Positions 22,787-35,716 of a stretch of DNA of 64,000 bases are shown here, piece after piece (the stretch's first letter is position 1; the number at the start of each line of letters is the position of its first letter). Source of the stretch: Ricinus communis (Eukaryota > Streptophyta > Magnoliopsida > Malpighiales > Euphorbiaceae); the NCBI RefSeq assembly GCF_019578655.1, contig NC_063259.1, positions 3,212,001 through 3,276,000 of the forward strand, given 5' to 3'. The position numbers were made by a program, and so were the translations under genes. The notes under the pieces are model-generated. The model saw nothing but the letters and a program-made list of their open reading frames with translations, was not told where the DNA came from and ran no database searches.

Positions 22787-25533
22787 TCCATTGATTAATT
22801 TAATCATAGTGGTTGCGTAATTGTTAATTGATCATAAGCATGCAAAACTAGAATTTTTGTGCTATTTTACAATTTTTGTTGGTTGGCATAGCTATACTTC
22901 AATTTTTGGGTGATTCTTATTGCATATGAGTCCTAAGGGATAGAAGTTATGATCTGGAGAAAGGGTCCAATCGTTTAAAATCTATGCCATCTACATAGAC
23001 AGCTTTTGGTGTGATCAACAACACCCAATCTCTAATCAAATTTGAATGGAAAAATTAATTGAAATAATTGCATGGGTAACTATTACAGAAACCTTTCTTG
23101 AATATTAGATGTTAAAAATTCGTTCAAAATAATTTAGAATTGGATCCTTAATGATCAAAGTAAAACTATGCACATACTACCCATCTTAAGGGATTGGCAT
23201 GTGCATGTATGCATGGGTTTTGATTTGATTTGATTTTGGACAGTAATGGATATGATTTAGAAGATGAATAATGAACCTTTAGGTTTCTAAACATTTAAGG
23301 TTTGATCTTCATGAATACCATATATGCACACAACATACAAATCAACTGTTGATTGGATGAGTTATAAGCATAGTATGGGTAGCTTGTTGGAATTCGACAC
23401 ATGTATAGTTCTTGATCTAATGGCAAGCCTTTTGAGGAACAATATCATATGTAGATCATGCATAAGATGATTTCTTGAAGCAATCTTAAAGGTTGATTTG
23501 AATCTTGGTTATGTTTCTTGCATAGTTACTTTATTTCTTGATGATTGGCATGTGAATCTTGATTATCTTGAGTTATTGGATTAGAAAATTTAATTTTCTT
23601 GATGATGGATCTTGATGAATCTTGATGAATTAAATTAATTATACCATTAATGTGATTAATTAGCCTTGTTAGATCTTTAAATCTTGTTAAATAAGGAGTG
23701 TCCTTGTTTGTATATATTTCTAAATGAAGTATCCTAGTTGGCATGTGGCTCCTTGTCTTAAGATATATTATAATTGTATTAGGATTACAGTTATCTATCG
23801 TAATATGATTAGAAGATTAATTAAAAGATTATTTTAATTAATACAATTATTATAAATCCTTTAGGACAAGGACTTATAATTTTAGAATCATAGTTGGACT
23901 AGGAAGTTGTCTAGATTAAGACAAGAGTTTGACTTTAGTCCTAAAATTTACACATGGTCAAAAATTTAGGGAATTAAAGAAAAAATTTGATTTTAAATTT
24001 GATTTAATTAAATAAAGTTTCTAATTAATTTTTGTTAACCTAGGACTTACGTCTTAGTGTCCTAGAATGACTAGGTTATTTGTCTTAATTATGACATAAG
24101 TTTGACTTTATGTCTTAATGTTTGACTTTGTGTCCTAAAAGGATATAAAATTAAAATTAAGAATATTTTAAAGGAATTAGTCATTAATTAAACCTGATTT
24201 AATTAATTTTAATATTCTACAACTTTCTTCAACTAAGATCAAATCGGTTTCCTAATATGACTAGGATTAGTAAAGTTTGTTTGGTCAAAGGTTGATTTTA
24301 TGTCCTAAGTTTTTTATTATGGCTGAAAATTACACTCTAAAATATGGATAATTTTATTTTTGAATATAATTTAATTATTTTAATTTTTCATACTCCATTT
24401 AGTCTTAATTGTATGCAATGATCAAATAACTTGAATTATGCTATCTTGATTTTTTTATATGCTTTATATAATATGATTATATTTAGCATTATGGTTTGGT
24501 TATGTTCTATAAAGACCAATGCGATTATGTTGAATGGTTGAATGCTTTGATTTGGTATTTTTGAAATAAGGACCGCGTTTCTTGCCTTTCTCTAAATTTC
24601 TCTAGGTTGTAAAATTCTTTTATCATCTAACTCCCTTTGAATGCAACTCAAGATTTCTCTAAGTCTTATGTAAATGTTATATATAGTTTTAGATTAGTTA
24701 GATATAATTTTATTTTGTAATCCGAATAGAGATATAGCACCAAATGGAGATGAAGGGGATATTGCTTCAAGACTAAAGATCATAAAGATAATACCTAGGT
24801 TTTGACCATCTAGTTATCTTCGATGGCTCGAGAAAACTAGTTTAGAAAGTCTATAATTATCCATAGTAGTTTGGCATGCTTAGCTTATATTATATATATG
24901 ATGCATGATCATCCAAAGCTAGCCTTATATTTGATATTTGTATGTTCATGCCAAAGCATCAGACCTTAATCACCGCTTTTTACAAATCTCTCATTCAATA
25001 TCAAGTCACATGTTAAGAACATGATTAAGATGCCTTCCATAATTAAAATAGTAATTAGAGCCTCAATTTGTTGAGCAAACTCAAGCTTGGATATTACCTG
25101 TATGTTCTTTATTTTAATTGATGGGTCTTAATTAACTATCTTATATAATTCAGATGCACAAAGCCTTGATTATATGAAGATAGAGGCATGAATTAGATGA
25201 AACATATATGATATATAGAACATCATAATATTATATTTAGACAAACGTTGTTGTCACCTAATTGATTTAGAAGTTTTATAGAGATACAATTGACAAATAG
25301 TTGTCTACCTAATTTATTTTAATATGGTTTGTTGAGCAAACTCAAGGTCATATTAAAATAGATGGGATTCTATCCTACTAGGATAGCTAAAGTATTAGCA
25401 TCTCGAACTGATAGTGAGGGCTATTAATTTGTATCTAATGGGACTTAAGTAATTGGTTACAAGATATTTACTAGTTACTTGTATAAACTAACTTATATTC
25501 ATTTATCTTTATATTAGAAGGTTGTAAGAAAAG
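22787..25533 (+). other. Copia D long leader
   Basis: About 2.75 kb of AT-rich noncoding sequence between PBS and gag. It shares homology with the E leader (about 31560-36750, reverse). It contains a repeated TTGACTTTRTGTCYTAA motif around 24050-24130 and two copies of the hairpin TTGAGCAAACTCAA (25071-25084 and 25332-25345). There is no convincing ORF; the frame at 23526-23744 (minus) is incidental. Confidence 0.7.
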
Positions 25534-26150
25534 ATGAGTGGCAATTTATCTTTGCGTAGTATCCTTGACACCGGTAAGCTTACTAGGCTGAACTTTCTTG
25601 ATTGGCATCATAATGTGAGAATTCTTCTCAAACAAGAAAAGAAGTTTTATATGCTAGACACACCTCTATTGCATCTCCCTACTGAAGATGCATCTGAGGA
25701 GGTGGTCCAAGAGTACAAAAAGCATCAAGAAGATGATGACCAAGTTGTTTGTCTGATGTTAGGAAGTATGACTTCTGAACTACAAAGACAACATGAAAAT
25801 ATGGATGCTCAAATTATCATCTTACATTTGAAGGAAATGTTTGATGAGTAGTGAAGGACTAAAAGATATGACAAAGGAATTGTTTTGATGCAAGACGGCC
25901 GAAGGTGCATCTGTGAATGCACATGGACTAAAGATTCTTGGATATATTGAACATCTAGGGCATCTTGGTTATGTGATAGACCATGAATTAAGTATAGACT
26001 TAATTTTGCAATCTCTACCTGACAGTTATTTGCAGTATGTTATGAACTTTCATATGAATAAGTTGGATACTACGATACCCAAACTTATTAATATGTTAAA
26101 GACTGTGGAGGGCAGCATAAAGAAGTAAAAGGGAGTAGTTCTAATGGTGG
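25534..26150 (+). pseudogene. Copia D gag
   Basis: The start ATG at 25534 follows the leader. 105 codons stay open, including LTRLNFLDWHHNVRILLKQE, CLMLGSMTSELQRQHENM and a final LHLKEMFDE. These match the Ty1/copia gag domain (UBN2 type: LxGxNYxxWxxxLRxxLxQE .. HLKELF). After a stop and frameshift the domain continues at 25913-26128 with DHELSIDLILQSLPDSYLQY. No zinc knuckle is readable after it. The particle protein is therefore not made intact. Confidence 0.85.
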
Positions 26151-27857
26151 AACATTTTAAGGCTACTAAAAGTAAGTCTAAGAGGAAAAAGGAAAAGAAA
26201 GGCCATAAGTCTAATAAAGCCTTAAAGGCTATTAGAGGTGTCAACAAGGATAAAGAAAGGCTATTGGAGAAGGAACTATAAGGCTTATCTCGCTGCTTTA
26301 AAGGATAAGAAGCAAGAAGAAGCTTATAATTCTGAAAAGAATGACTAGATTAGATTGGAGGTAATTGTTGCCATTTAGTTTAGTTATTAATTTTATTTTT
26401 CTTATTTAGAATTTAATAATTAGTATTATTTTTTTAGTTAGAACAATTATTGATTATTATTTCATTTAATAATATTTGACAATTGTTGCCTTATTTAGTT
26501 AAATGATTTATGTTTCTAGAATACGATACAAAAGGTTGTATGAAAGTACGAAAAATAAAACCATATTGTGAGAGAACTAAAGCAATCCTAAATAGGCAAT
26601 ACAGATTATTTTAATTATATTAAATCAAATAAGTAACATAAATAAGTTATGTAACTTATAAATCTGATCAAATCAATATTATAATCAAGTTGTCGTTGAG
26701 AAAGACACATATCATATTCCTAAGTAATACATAGGATGCATTCTTGTTTTAGGAAGAGTTATGATAAAGTATCATACCAAGATTAAATCATGATATGGAA
26801 TACTTGGATCATCAATAGAATGTTTATAACTTGCAATTACTTAAATTGATAAAGATTCATAAGATGATAAAACCTAACTTTGTGAGACATAGTTATATTG
26901 ATAAAGAGTTTTGCAAGCCTTCTCATAAGATATATACTCTTATAACCATTAACTCCAATATGTTCCATTTATGATATGATTATAATAAAGTCTATATAGG
27001 ATATAGACTAGTGTGTGATGTTTAAGAGAAATATACACAATTAAACAAAGTTGAAAGGCTTGATCTAATAAATATAAGTTTATTAGATATCTAAAAGAAT
27101 TTTAGGATATTAACACTATCATATTCTTCATAACAAAAGTGTTTATTTGGAATATGTTTTCTTTAAAGAAAAGGAGTTTTCTAAAAGAAGCAGTGGGAGT
27201 TTAATTAGATCTTGATAGAGATCAAGCTGAACAAACTAGCATTAAAATGGAACATAGGTTGAAGGTGTCTAGCATAAGATGTACAACCTTAAGCTGTTCA
27301 TATACACAACTTTTGGTATGTAGTAGGTTACAACATATTTATAAGGAATGAAGATCTCTTATGGAATATGTAATTATATCTCTACTACACTAAGAACTAA
27401 TGTTTGACGTTAACTCTTAAAGATGGCATCAAGCCATAAGATTCTATTGTGGATAACCATATTGTTTAACCAAGTGAAGACTGTGGTGGATCCATCTAAT
27501 GGATTAGATCCATTAAGGCTCAAGTGATTATTTTGAGAAAAACTAATATAAAAGTCTTTACACAAAGGTTGAGCAAAGAAAACTTAATAAGTTACATACT
27601 GAATCAAATGGTTGATTAGTAATGTACTTATAAGTATCAATCCAAATAGAATAAATAAGTGTATATGAAGGCATTAGTGGGAGTATAATAATGTTTCCTA
27701 ATATTGTATGTTGTGGACATATAGATAAAAAAAAGTAACAAATCCATTATCATGAGTCTACCAAGATTTATAAATTCATAAAGAGTTAGAACATGCATCT
27801 TACTTTCTAGGATTGAGATCTATGGAGATAGATGCTTCAAACTGCACGAATGTTCTA
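26151..27857 (+). pseudogene. Copia D pol remnants
   Basis: Very decayed and without long ORFs. Around 27130-27210 the integrase/RT connector is recognisable (LEYVFFKEKEFS followed by SSGS). Near 27470-27600 there are remnants of the RT N-terminal block. At about 27795-27857 comes the end of RT with LGIEIYGDRC in place of the usual LGIxIYRDRS. It stops at the junction with O3. Integrase and protease cannot be seen. Confidence 0.6.
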
Positions 27858-30404
27858 AAGCAAAAGGTGTTCTTCCTTGACTCGTCTTTCCACTCAAGGG
27901 TCCATGCGACGAAGGAAGTTCACTCGTTACTTGTGTATGATGGTTAGCCAGTATAGCAATTCTCAAGTTTAAATGGAACCAAAGAACCACTAAGCGATGC
28001 CATCAGAGCTATAGGGACCAAAGTGCATAAAATGTGAAAATGGTGTAGTGATGTAAGAACCACTCATTAAATAATGAAATTAAAAATAGAGATACACTAG
28101 AATCACCTTCTCTTATCCCCAATACAGTTGCCACTGTGGGAGACGGTTTTAGGCAAGCACTCAATTGTCTTTAACGATTACGGCACTCCAAGGCCTTTCA
28201 ACCTAATCAGGAACCCGCGAACTAGTCATAAAGACTAGCATGGAGATAGGAGTCGCCATCCAAGTAATTTCTCAAGACATTTTTTACTAATGAGTAACGT
28301 TTCTCGATTCCATAAGGAAGCTTTACGCCACAAATCTAGAAATGGATCTAGAAGCCAACTTCCCTATTTGTGTATCTTTATCTTTAATTTTATTGTTTAA
28401 CGAGTCATTCCCTATAAGTGTAACAGTTATATTTATACACATCAAACAACACAACATGTGATGTCCACCTAAGTATAGCCTAATTTTATTAAGCCGAGCC
28501 CACGCTTAAAGTTATTAATCTAATTTACTAATTAATTATGTATAAGGCCTTTCTAGTCTAGCCTAATTATAGATTATACTTTTGGATTCCGACCTTTAAT
28601 AGACTACTTTTTATGATTAGGCCCAATTAGGTTATCTTAAATTTAAGTATGGACTAATTAACCTAATTAAGATATTGCAAAACCAACTAGGTCTATGTTG
28701 ATTTTAGAATTTAAGCCCAATTACCATTAATTAACCTAATGGATTATAATTTTTATGCTAGGTCCAACTTTAAGGCCTAATATCTATATGATCAGTTTTA
28801 ATTAAACAATCATATAGCATATATTTAGCATTCGTTCAAAATAAGGCAAACAATAAAGTGTAAAAAGTATATCTAACTATTACAACCTATCTACAACTAA
28901 GAAAATTGAAAAGAAAACACCTAAAACTAATTACAGTACATAAAATCACTAAAAACTCCATAATTTTGAAAATTTGGCCTAAAAATGCACACGACCAATT
29001 GAATAGAGGCATAGAGTCGATCGGCTCTAAGAAGCTTGAGTGGTTGTTTTGCGAGTTTTCTTAGTTTCCACACCTAGAAGCTGAATTTTACATGCACAGA
29101 AGATAAAATGATTAAAATATGTAAAATGCAACAAGTAACATAAAAGATATAAAATTAAATAAAGAAACCTAAAAGTATACATAAACCCTAGAAAATTCAA
29201 CTTCAGAGTAACAAATGGCATTTTAAGGTAGATTCCTAATTTTAATATATAATTCCAGAAATCTAATTCAAACAAATGTAAATTAATTATTTTTTAGTCA
29301 ATTAGATTCAATACTCAATAAAATCACAATATCAAATTCAATATCCTACATGTTTCTATTATTATATTCAAAATCCAATGAAATCAACATGTTAAATGGA
29401 AAGAAATCATAATCTAATCATGTGAATCATGTTTATTTATTCAAAAGAAGTAAACCTGATCATGTTTCTAGATCCATAAATAAATATAAAAGAACTAGTT
29501 GAGAAAAGGATGTGGATGATGTTGATAATCTGGATGTAGAGGAATCCTAAAGTTGTCACCATTGGTTGTTGTTCTACGAGTCTCAAAAAATGAGGAAGCA
29601 ATTGAATCAAAGATTGATTGACAATCCAGTTCTACTTTGAGATTTCAGAGAAACTTCTGTCATTCTAAATAGGTTCCCTAATTTAGTGGCTTGCTAAAAA
29701 TTAACTTTTTATATATGTCGATGTATTAGTGTAGCTTAAAGAATATCTTGAGGAATGTCGCTAACCTTAAATCTATGGTCTATCATTCAATATATAGTAG
29801 TAAAATTAGGAAACTCTAGAAAAATAGATAAATAATCAATTATTTGAAAAATAACCTATCGATTATGCCTTCCCTTTATTAGATTAATATCCAATAAAAA
29901 GAAATTAAATCTTTTATTTTTAAAAAATTATCAAAAAAAATAATTATCATAAATACCTTTTTGAAACTTCTTTTCTTCCCCAATTTTGGCATTTTAGAAA
30001 ATCCACGGGAAACAGCGTCAGATTTTGGAAAATAGTCAATCAGCACCTGTGTAGAGTTGCTCAGCTCTATACAGAGCCGATTCAGCTATATGATGAGCTG
30101 ATAGGCTCTATGTAGTGTTGATTTGGCTTTACATAAAGCTGATTGGCTCTAGAGAGCAAGAAAGTTTTAAAAGCTCTTACAATTACGTCTCCGAACTTGT
30201 TAAAATTAGCATTTCACCCCTCAAACTTAATTTTTTTCTGTCAATTAGGTCCAAATTTATCCTAGAAAAGTAATTTTAAATCCAATTATTCACAATCTTT
30301 ACTCGGATTCGTCCCTCCTTAATCTCCCAAGACTCGAGAAAGGCAATAACTTTCATCATCGAGTTTTTCATAATTTCCTCGATCTCTAGATCTAGAAAAT
30401 AAAG
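27858..30404 (-). mobile_element. Ogre-like fragment O3 (leader plus 5' LTR)
   Basis: 27858-28124 matches the O1 leader, about 28125-28143 is the Arg-type PBS (TGGCAACTGTATTGGGGA on the minus strand), and 28144-30404 is an O-family LTR lacking its extreme start. Both ends abut copia sequence without a target duplication: RT of D on the left, the LTR interior of E on the right. It was therefore placed by rearrangement rather than clean insertion. Palindromic GAGCCGATTNGGCTC-type motifs lie at 29008-29026 and 30045-30155. Open frames at 29027-29275 and 30276-30461 are incidental. Confidence 0.8.
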
Positions 30405-31187
30405 ATCTATAAAATACTTTTCATAATTTTTATTCTTACAACCTAGGACAATGATTTCCATGTTAAAGCATATTAAGAATCATCAAGATAAGGTCTCTTG
30501 ACATATTACATCGGGCAATGAATTTGTTATTGATAACTTATTATCTTCATATGACTTTTACTATACCCAATGGCTATCCCTTAAGCACTCTATGGATAAG
30601 AGGACATAAAATAGTATCAAAGTATAATAATCCTTAAATGAGATAATACACAACTATCTCAAGCCTAAGAAACAAATCTTACATGATTGTCATAAGAGTA
30701 TTATCCATAAACACTTGGGCATAAAATGCATATGGACTACTGTGTAGGGTTGTGTTCATTGAACTTGTTCTTGTAACAAGCACCCATACGCTTATATCAG
30801 AATCTCTATTCTACAACCTTTTGAAATAGATTACTTATTTCATAAGTAAGTGATAACACATTATAATAGTCTCGAGCGTTTGATCAATATCCAACAATCA
30901 ATATTTAATTCTTGATCAAACATCAACTATGAATAAAGGCTAGGAATGTATGTAATAAGAACCTCATCTTTAAAACTCGCTTTATAATTTCTCTTACATT
31001 TTTGTTATTCCTTGAACATTCCATGTTGTTAATCTCTAAAGATTTGGATTATTCCTTGATAATACCGCATTACTCACACCATTAAGAGTCGAACAATGCC
31101 TTTAGTATAATTGTATGCCATCAATTACAATGTATAAATTAACACAGATCATCTAACAACTTCTTGTCTTTAGAGCATACTCTAACA
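30405..31187 (-). mobile_element. Copia E 3' LTR, partial
   Basis: On the minus strand it starts TGTTAGAGTATGC at 31187 and matches the first ~780 bases of the D LTR. It breaks off at the O3 junction near 30404, which shows a short AGATCT microhomology. Confidence 0.82.
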
Positions 31188-31202
31188 ATCTCCCACTTGC
31201 AC
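31188..31202 (-). other. Copia E polypurine tract
   Basis: GTGCAAGTGGGAGAT on the minus strand immediately precedes the LTR start TGTTAGAG. This is the classic AAGTGGGAGATTGTTAG junction of plant copia elements. Confidence 0.85.
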
Positions 31203-31565
31203 TAAAGTACTATCGAAGCTAATCATCATGGTATCCAATACCAAACTCTTTCTTATAACGATCATATTCTTACTAGGTCAAATAGCTTTGCTGGAGAATC
31301 AACTTTGTTATACTCAATGAGCATCTTTTCTATCTTTATATTCTACTAATTCATCATATGTGTCTTTCTTGACTGCTTATCACATATTTCCTTCAAGTGA
31401 CAACTTGGCTATCATCTTTTTGATGCTTTCTTTTACTCTTGGAGCACCTCCTCGTGTGCATCTATGGCAGGGAGATGCAACGGAGGTATGTCTAGCACAT
31501 AAAGCTTCTTTTCTTGTTTGAGAACAATTCTCATATTATAATGTCAATCTAGAAAGTTCAGCCTA
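31203..31565 (-). pseudogene. Copia E gag stub and tail
   Basis: On the minus strand, 31490-31560 matches D gag from about residue 18 (LNFLD.HYNMRIVLKQE-like). It runs through a short deleted section to about 31370. The sequence then passes directly to the pre-PPT tail (ATTGGATACCATGATG..) with no pol in between. Confidence 0.7.
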
Positions 31566-33185
31566 ATAAACGAATATAAGTTAATTTATACAAGTAACTA
31601 GTAAAGGTCTTGCAACCAGTTGCTTATGCTCCCATTATTTTTGGATACAAATTAATAGGTCTCACTATCAATTTAGGGTACTAACGGTTTAGCTATCTTA
31701 GTGGGCTAGAATCCTATCTATTTTAATATGACCTTGGGTGACTCAACAAACCATATTAAAACAAATTAGGTACATTACTATTTGTCAATTGTATCTCTAT
31801 AGAACTTTTAGATTTATTAGGCGACAACAGTATTTATGTAAACATATTTTATGATGTTCCAAACATCATATATGTTTCACCTAATTCATGCCTTTATCTT
31901 CATATAAATAATCTTATTTATATAAGATAGTTAAGTAACACCTACCAATTAAAATGGAGAATATGCCTAGGTAATAGGCATCCTTGAGTGAATCAATAAA
32001 TTGACCTATGAGTAAGGTTCTCATTCCTATTTTAATTATGAAAAGAAACTTAATCATGTTTTTAACATTTGACTTAATATTGAATGAGGGATTCATTATT
32101 AATTAAGGTCTCATGCTTGGCATGAACATACAAATATCGAATGTAAAGGTTTCATGCTTTGGCATGATCATGCATATATCATACATCACATATATAATAT
32201 AATCTTAGCATGCCAAATTACTATGGATAATAATGGACTTTCTAAACTAGTTATCTCGAGCCATCAAAGATAACTAGATGGTCAAAACCTAGATATTGCC
32301 TTCATGATCTCGAAGTCTTGAAGCAGTATCCCTTTCATCTCCATTTGGCATCATATCTCCATTCAGATTATAATATTAAATTCTATCTAACTAATATAAA
32401 ACTATATAACATTTACATATAATTTAGAGAAACCTTGAGTTGCATTTAAGGGGAGTTAGATGAGAAAAGAATTTTAGAACCCTAAGAAAATTAGAGAAAG
32501 ACAAGGAACATAGTCCTTATTTCAAAATACCAAATTAAAACATTCAGTCATTCTACACATTTACATTGGTCTTTGTAGTCCTTAACCATCCATCATACCA
32601 AAGATAATCATATTATATAAAGCATAAAAAGAATCAAGACAACATAATTCAAGTTATTTGATCAATGCATGCAATTAGGACTAAATGGGATATGCGGAAT
32701 TAAAATAATTAAATCATATTTAAAAATAAAAATTATCCTTATTTTATAGTGTTATTTAATTATTGCATACAATTAGGACATTAAGTCAACTTTTGACCAA
32801 ACAAACTTTACTAAACAAAATTAATTTAATCAAATTTAATTAATAACTATTCCCTTTAAAATATCCAAAATTTTAATTTTATTTTCTTATTGGGCACAAA
32901 GTCAAAGATTAAGACATAAAGTCAAACTGATGTCTTAATTAAGACAAACAATCTAGTTATACTAGGATACTAAGTCATAACTCCTAGGATAACATAAATT
33001 AATAAAAATTTAAATTAATTAAATCAAATTTAAAAATAAAAATTTTCTTATAATCTATGTAATTTTTGGCCATTTCTAAAATTTAGGAAAAGAGTCAAGC
33101 TCTTGTTTTAATCTAGACAGCTACGTAATCCAACTGGAATTCTAAAATTGCAAGTCCTTGTCCTAAAGGATTAGTAGTACTTGTA
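31566..33185 (-). other. Copia E leader, gag-proximal part
   Basis: Reverse-strand counterpart of D leader 23880-25520. Noncoding; the 60-codon frame at 31914-32096 is incidental. Confidence 0.75.
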
Positions 33186-33690
33186 TTAATTAAACATTGA
33201 TGCTCTATGGATCAATCTGAACCATATCAATAGAGGCATAAGTGAGGATTTTTATTATTTTATTTCTCTTTCTATCTTTTATTATCTATTTTCATCCTTT
33301 TATGTCCTTCATTAAATATTTGAATTTTAAATGTTTTTATTAAAATAAAATTTGACTTCTTAAAACTTGCATTATTAAATAAATTTTTCTAGATTGTTGA
33401 GTTAAACAATCTTAATAAATATTTTAAAAACATGAGAGAGAATAACTTTGATATATGGATCCTTCATTGAAATTTACATGATGTATTAATTTTTTCTTTA
33501 TTGTTGCCTTTTCCTTTATTGGTATGAATATAAAAATATTGTTATCATAAATTGTATGTATGAAATTTTTATTAAATTAATTTAAGTTCTCATCTTTTAA
33601 TATCATTAAGTTATAGTTTTGAATTCATTTAGATAAGTTCTCTTTTTTAATATCATTAAGCTACAAAATGCAAGGCTAGGCAGTAAGCCT

Positions 33691-33977
33691 TACACCAAGT
33701 TGTGCAAGTTACTACATCTTTTATAGGTGATTTGTCAAAATGCAAGATGATGATGAAACAATGCACTAAACCATGAGAATGTTAACTACTCAAAAATTAA
33801 GATAATTATCTATGCACGAGAAGTTAGATGTAGTAGCATTAATACATTTTTTAAATGCAAGGGTCTGCATTAATTCTTGCATCATGATATGCAATTTATA
33901 AATTGTTCATTAAAAATAGTTGGTCATGGAAATTTTTTCTTAAAAAAAATTATTCGGCTCTTGCACGATAATGTGCA
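33691..33977. repeat. Left cluster of spaced TGCAC..GTGCA palindromes
   Basis: Three copies: TACAC-CAAGTT-GTGCA (33691-33706), TTGCAT-CATGAT-ATGCAA (33877-33894) and TGCAC-GATAAT-GTGCA (33962-33977). All have six-base spacers. They mirror the right cluster at 35340-35449 and could be transposase-binding subterminal repeats. Confidence 0.55.
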
Positions 33978-34429
33978 TGGATGATGTTATCATTTGAATA
34001 GATAATCAGAATACAATTTAATGTATGTTTTATTTCCTAGATGCTTATAATGATGTATATTTCCTATGCCAATATTAAATAAGAATTGGATGATACGTAT
34101 GTCTATGCATACCATACCCATTGGATAGTGATACAATCATATATCAATTTTAAATGAGAATCCAATATTTATTAGATGACAAATATCCTTATGCATATAC
34201 TATGTTTACTGGATTGCTATACAAAATTGGTCTTTAAGTTACTATATGGCATCTTCACCAAATGCCCAATTGATATAAAAATGTAAAAGAAATTAAGGCT
34301 TAATATACAGTAGTAGTTCAAGGGCAATTTAATTTCATTTTGAATATATAGATCAAAATGATGAAAATAAGGCTTCATATATAGATTTATGGACTATCAT
34401 ATAGCAAGATAGTTGAAGTGATAAAAATA

Positions 34430-35060
34430 TTAATTAAATTGATAGTTAAATTGATCAATGTTAGGATATTTAATTTGATTTAAAAAACATCAAAAGGATA
34501 GCTCATTAATCAAAATAAGAGTTATTTTAATAGTTTAATTGATTAAAAATAAAAACATTTGGTTTGATTCAAGAAAATTATAAAACGATAGTTCAATAGA
34601 TCAAATTAACAGCTAATTTGATTATTCAATTAAAAAAAATAAGATTATTCGATTAGATCGAAAGAAATTGCAAAATGATGGTTCGATTAATCAAAGTAAT
34701 AGTTAATTTGATATTACTTTCAATCAAAATCAGCTTGCTTCAAAAACAAATTATAAAATGATTAATTGATAAACATAAGAATGTTCGGCTTGATTTAAAA
34801 AAAAAATGCAATAAAAATAGTTCAATTGAACAAAATAAGAACTAATTTGATAATTCATTTGATAAAAAATAAGAATATTCAGTTTCATTTGAAAAAAAAA
34901 ATATTGCAAAAGGTAGTTCAATTGATCAAGTCTAAGAATAGTTAGTTTGATTTGAAGAAAAATGCAAAAGGATAGTTGATTAATCAAATTAAGATTTAAT
35001 TTGATATTTTAATTGATTAAAGTAAGAATATTAAGTTGTTTTTAAAATTTTATTGAATAT
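34430..35060. repeat. Degenerate ~90-bp tandem repeat
   Basis: About six to seven imperfect copies of an AT-rich unit containing AATAAGAATATTCGGTTTGA, a short A-run, GCAAAAGGATAGTTCAATTG and ATCAAA. Copy spacing varies from ~50 to ~110 bases. It lies in the middle of the TIR element. The minus frame at 34751-34987 is a by-product. Confidence 0.6.
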
Positions 35061-35339
35061 AGATAGTTTGTTAATTAATCAAAGTTTAACAACTTTAGTA
35101 ATTTCAATAGTTGTGTTTTATTTTGTATTTATATTATAGTTTATTAAACATAAACTATAATTAGTGTAGGTTATGGTACTCAATTGATATAATATTGTAA
35201 AATCTGTGGCATCAAAAGGAGATGGCAAAATTGGTTTTAAAAAGCAAAACTTTGGACATCAAATTGAGATTATTAAACTAACAATAAAACTATGTAGTTT
35301 TAACTACGTATAATATATCCTTTTTGCAAGGTCAAGCCT

Positions 35340-35449
35340 TGCACTAAGATGTGCATACTTCTGAACCCATATCAGCGTTAATAAATTGGTGGGAGAATTT
35401 GAAAATTTTATTTTGTATAAGTTGCGCAGCCATGCACCAAATATGTGCT
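35340..35449. repeat. Right cluster of spaced TGCAC..GTGCA palindromes
   Basis: TGCAC-TAAGAT-GTGCA (35340-35355) is exact with a six-base spacer. TGCAC-N7-GTGCT (35433-35449) is a slightly degenerate second copy. Confidence 0.55.
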
Positions 35450-35716
35450 TAGTTTTGTACAATATTCTTTAACTCTAATTTTATTTTCTAATTGTTTAGC
35501 TTTTAATCATAATGATTGAGAGATTCTAAGATTTTTTATTTAATATAATATATTAAATATTGAATAGAATAAAAGAGAAATATTGGTTTCCTCATTTTTT
35601 ATTCATATATGGAACTTTTTTTTACTAAGATTATATTTATAATTAATCATTTTAGTGGATATTTAATGCTATTGATCTGGATCAAATTGATCCAAATAAT
35701 ACTACTCTTAGTTAAA

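Larger units (their letters stand above)
21006..27857 (+). mobile_element. Ty1/copia retrotransposon D, 3'-truncated
   Basis: Contains a 5' LTR (21006-22772), an initiator-Met-type PBS (22774-22786), an unusually long leader, gag (25534-26128) and a badly decayed pol. The pol can be followed to the end of RT. There the sequence switches abruptly to the Ogre-like fragment O3 near 27858, so RNase H, PPT and 3' LTR are missing. F (38327-39647) is a same-strand LTR piece of this family, but its flanks do not match D. Confidence 0.82.
33195..35707. mobile_element. TIR DNA transposon-like element (~2.5 kb), possibly Mutator-like
   Basis: The element splits the copia E leader where D is uninterrupted. 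Near-terminal inverted repeats of 25 bases (33209-33233 and 35669-35693, core GGATCAAT..CAATAG) differ at 3 positions and lie 14 bases from each end. The flanks TTAATTAAA (33186-33194) and TTAGTTAAA (35708-35716) are a 9-base duplication with one mismatch, which suggests a Mutator-like element. No transposase is visible. Inside are TGCAC-N6-GTGCA palindromes and a degenerate ~90-bp repeat. Confidence 0.7.
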
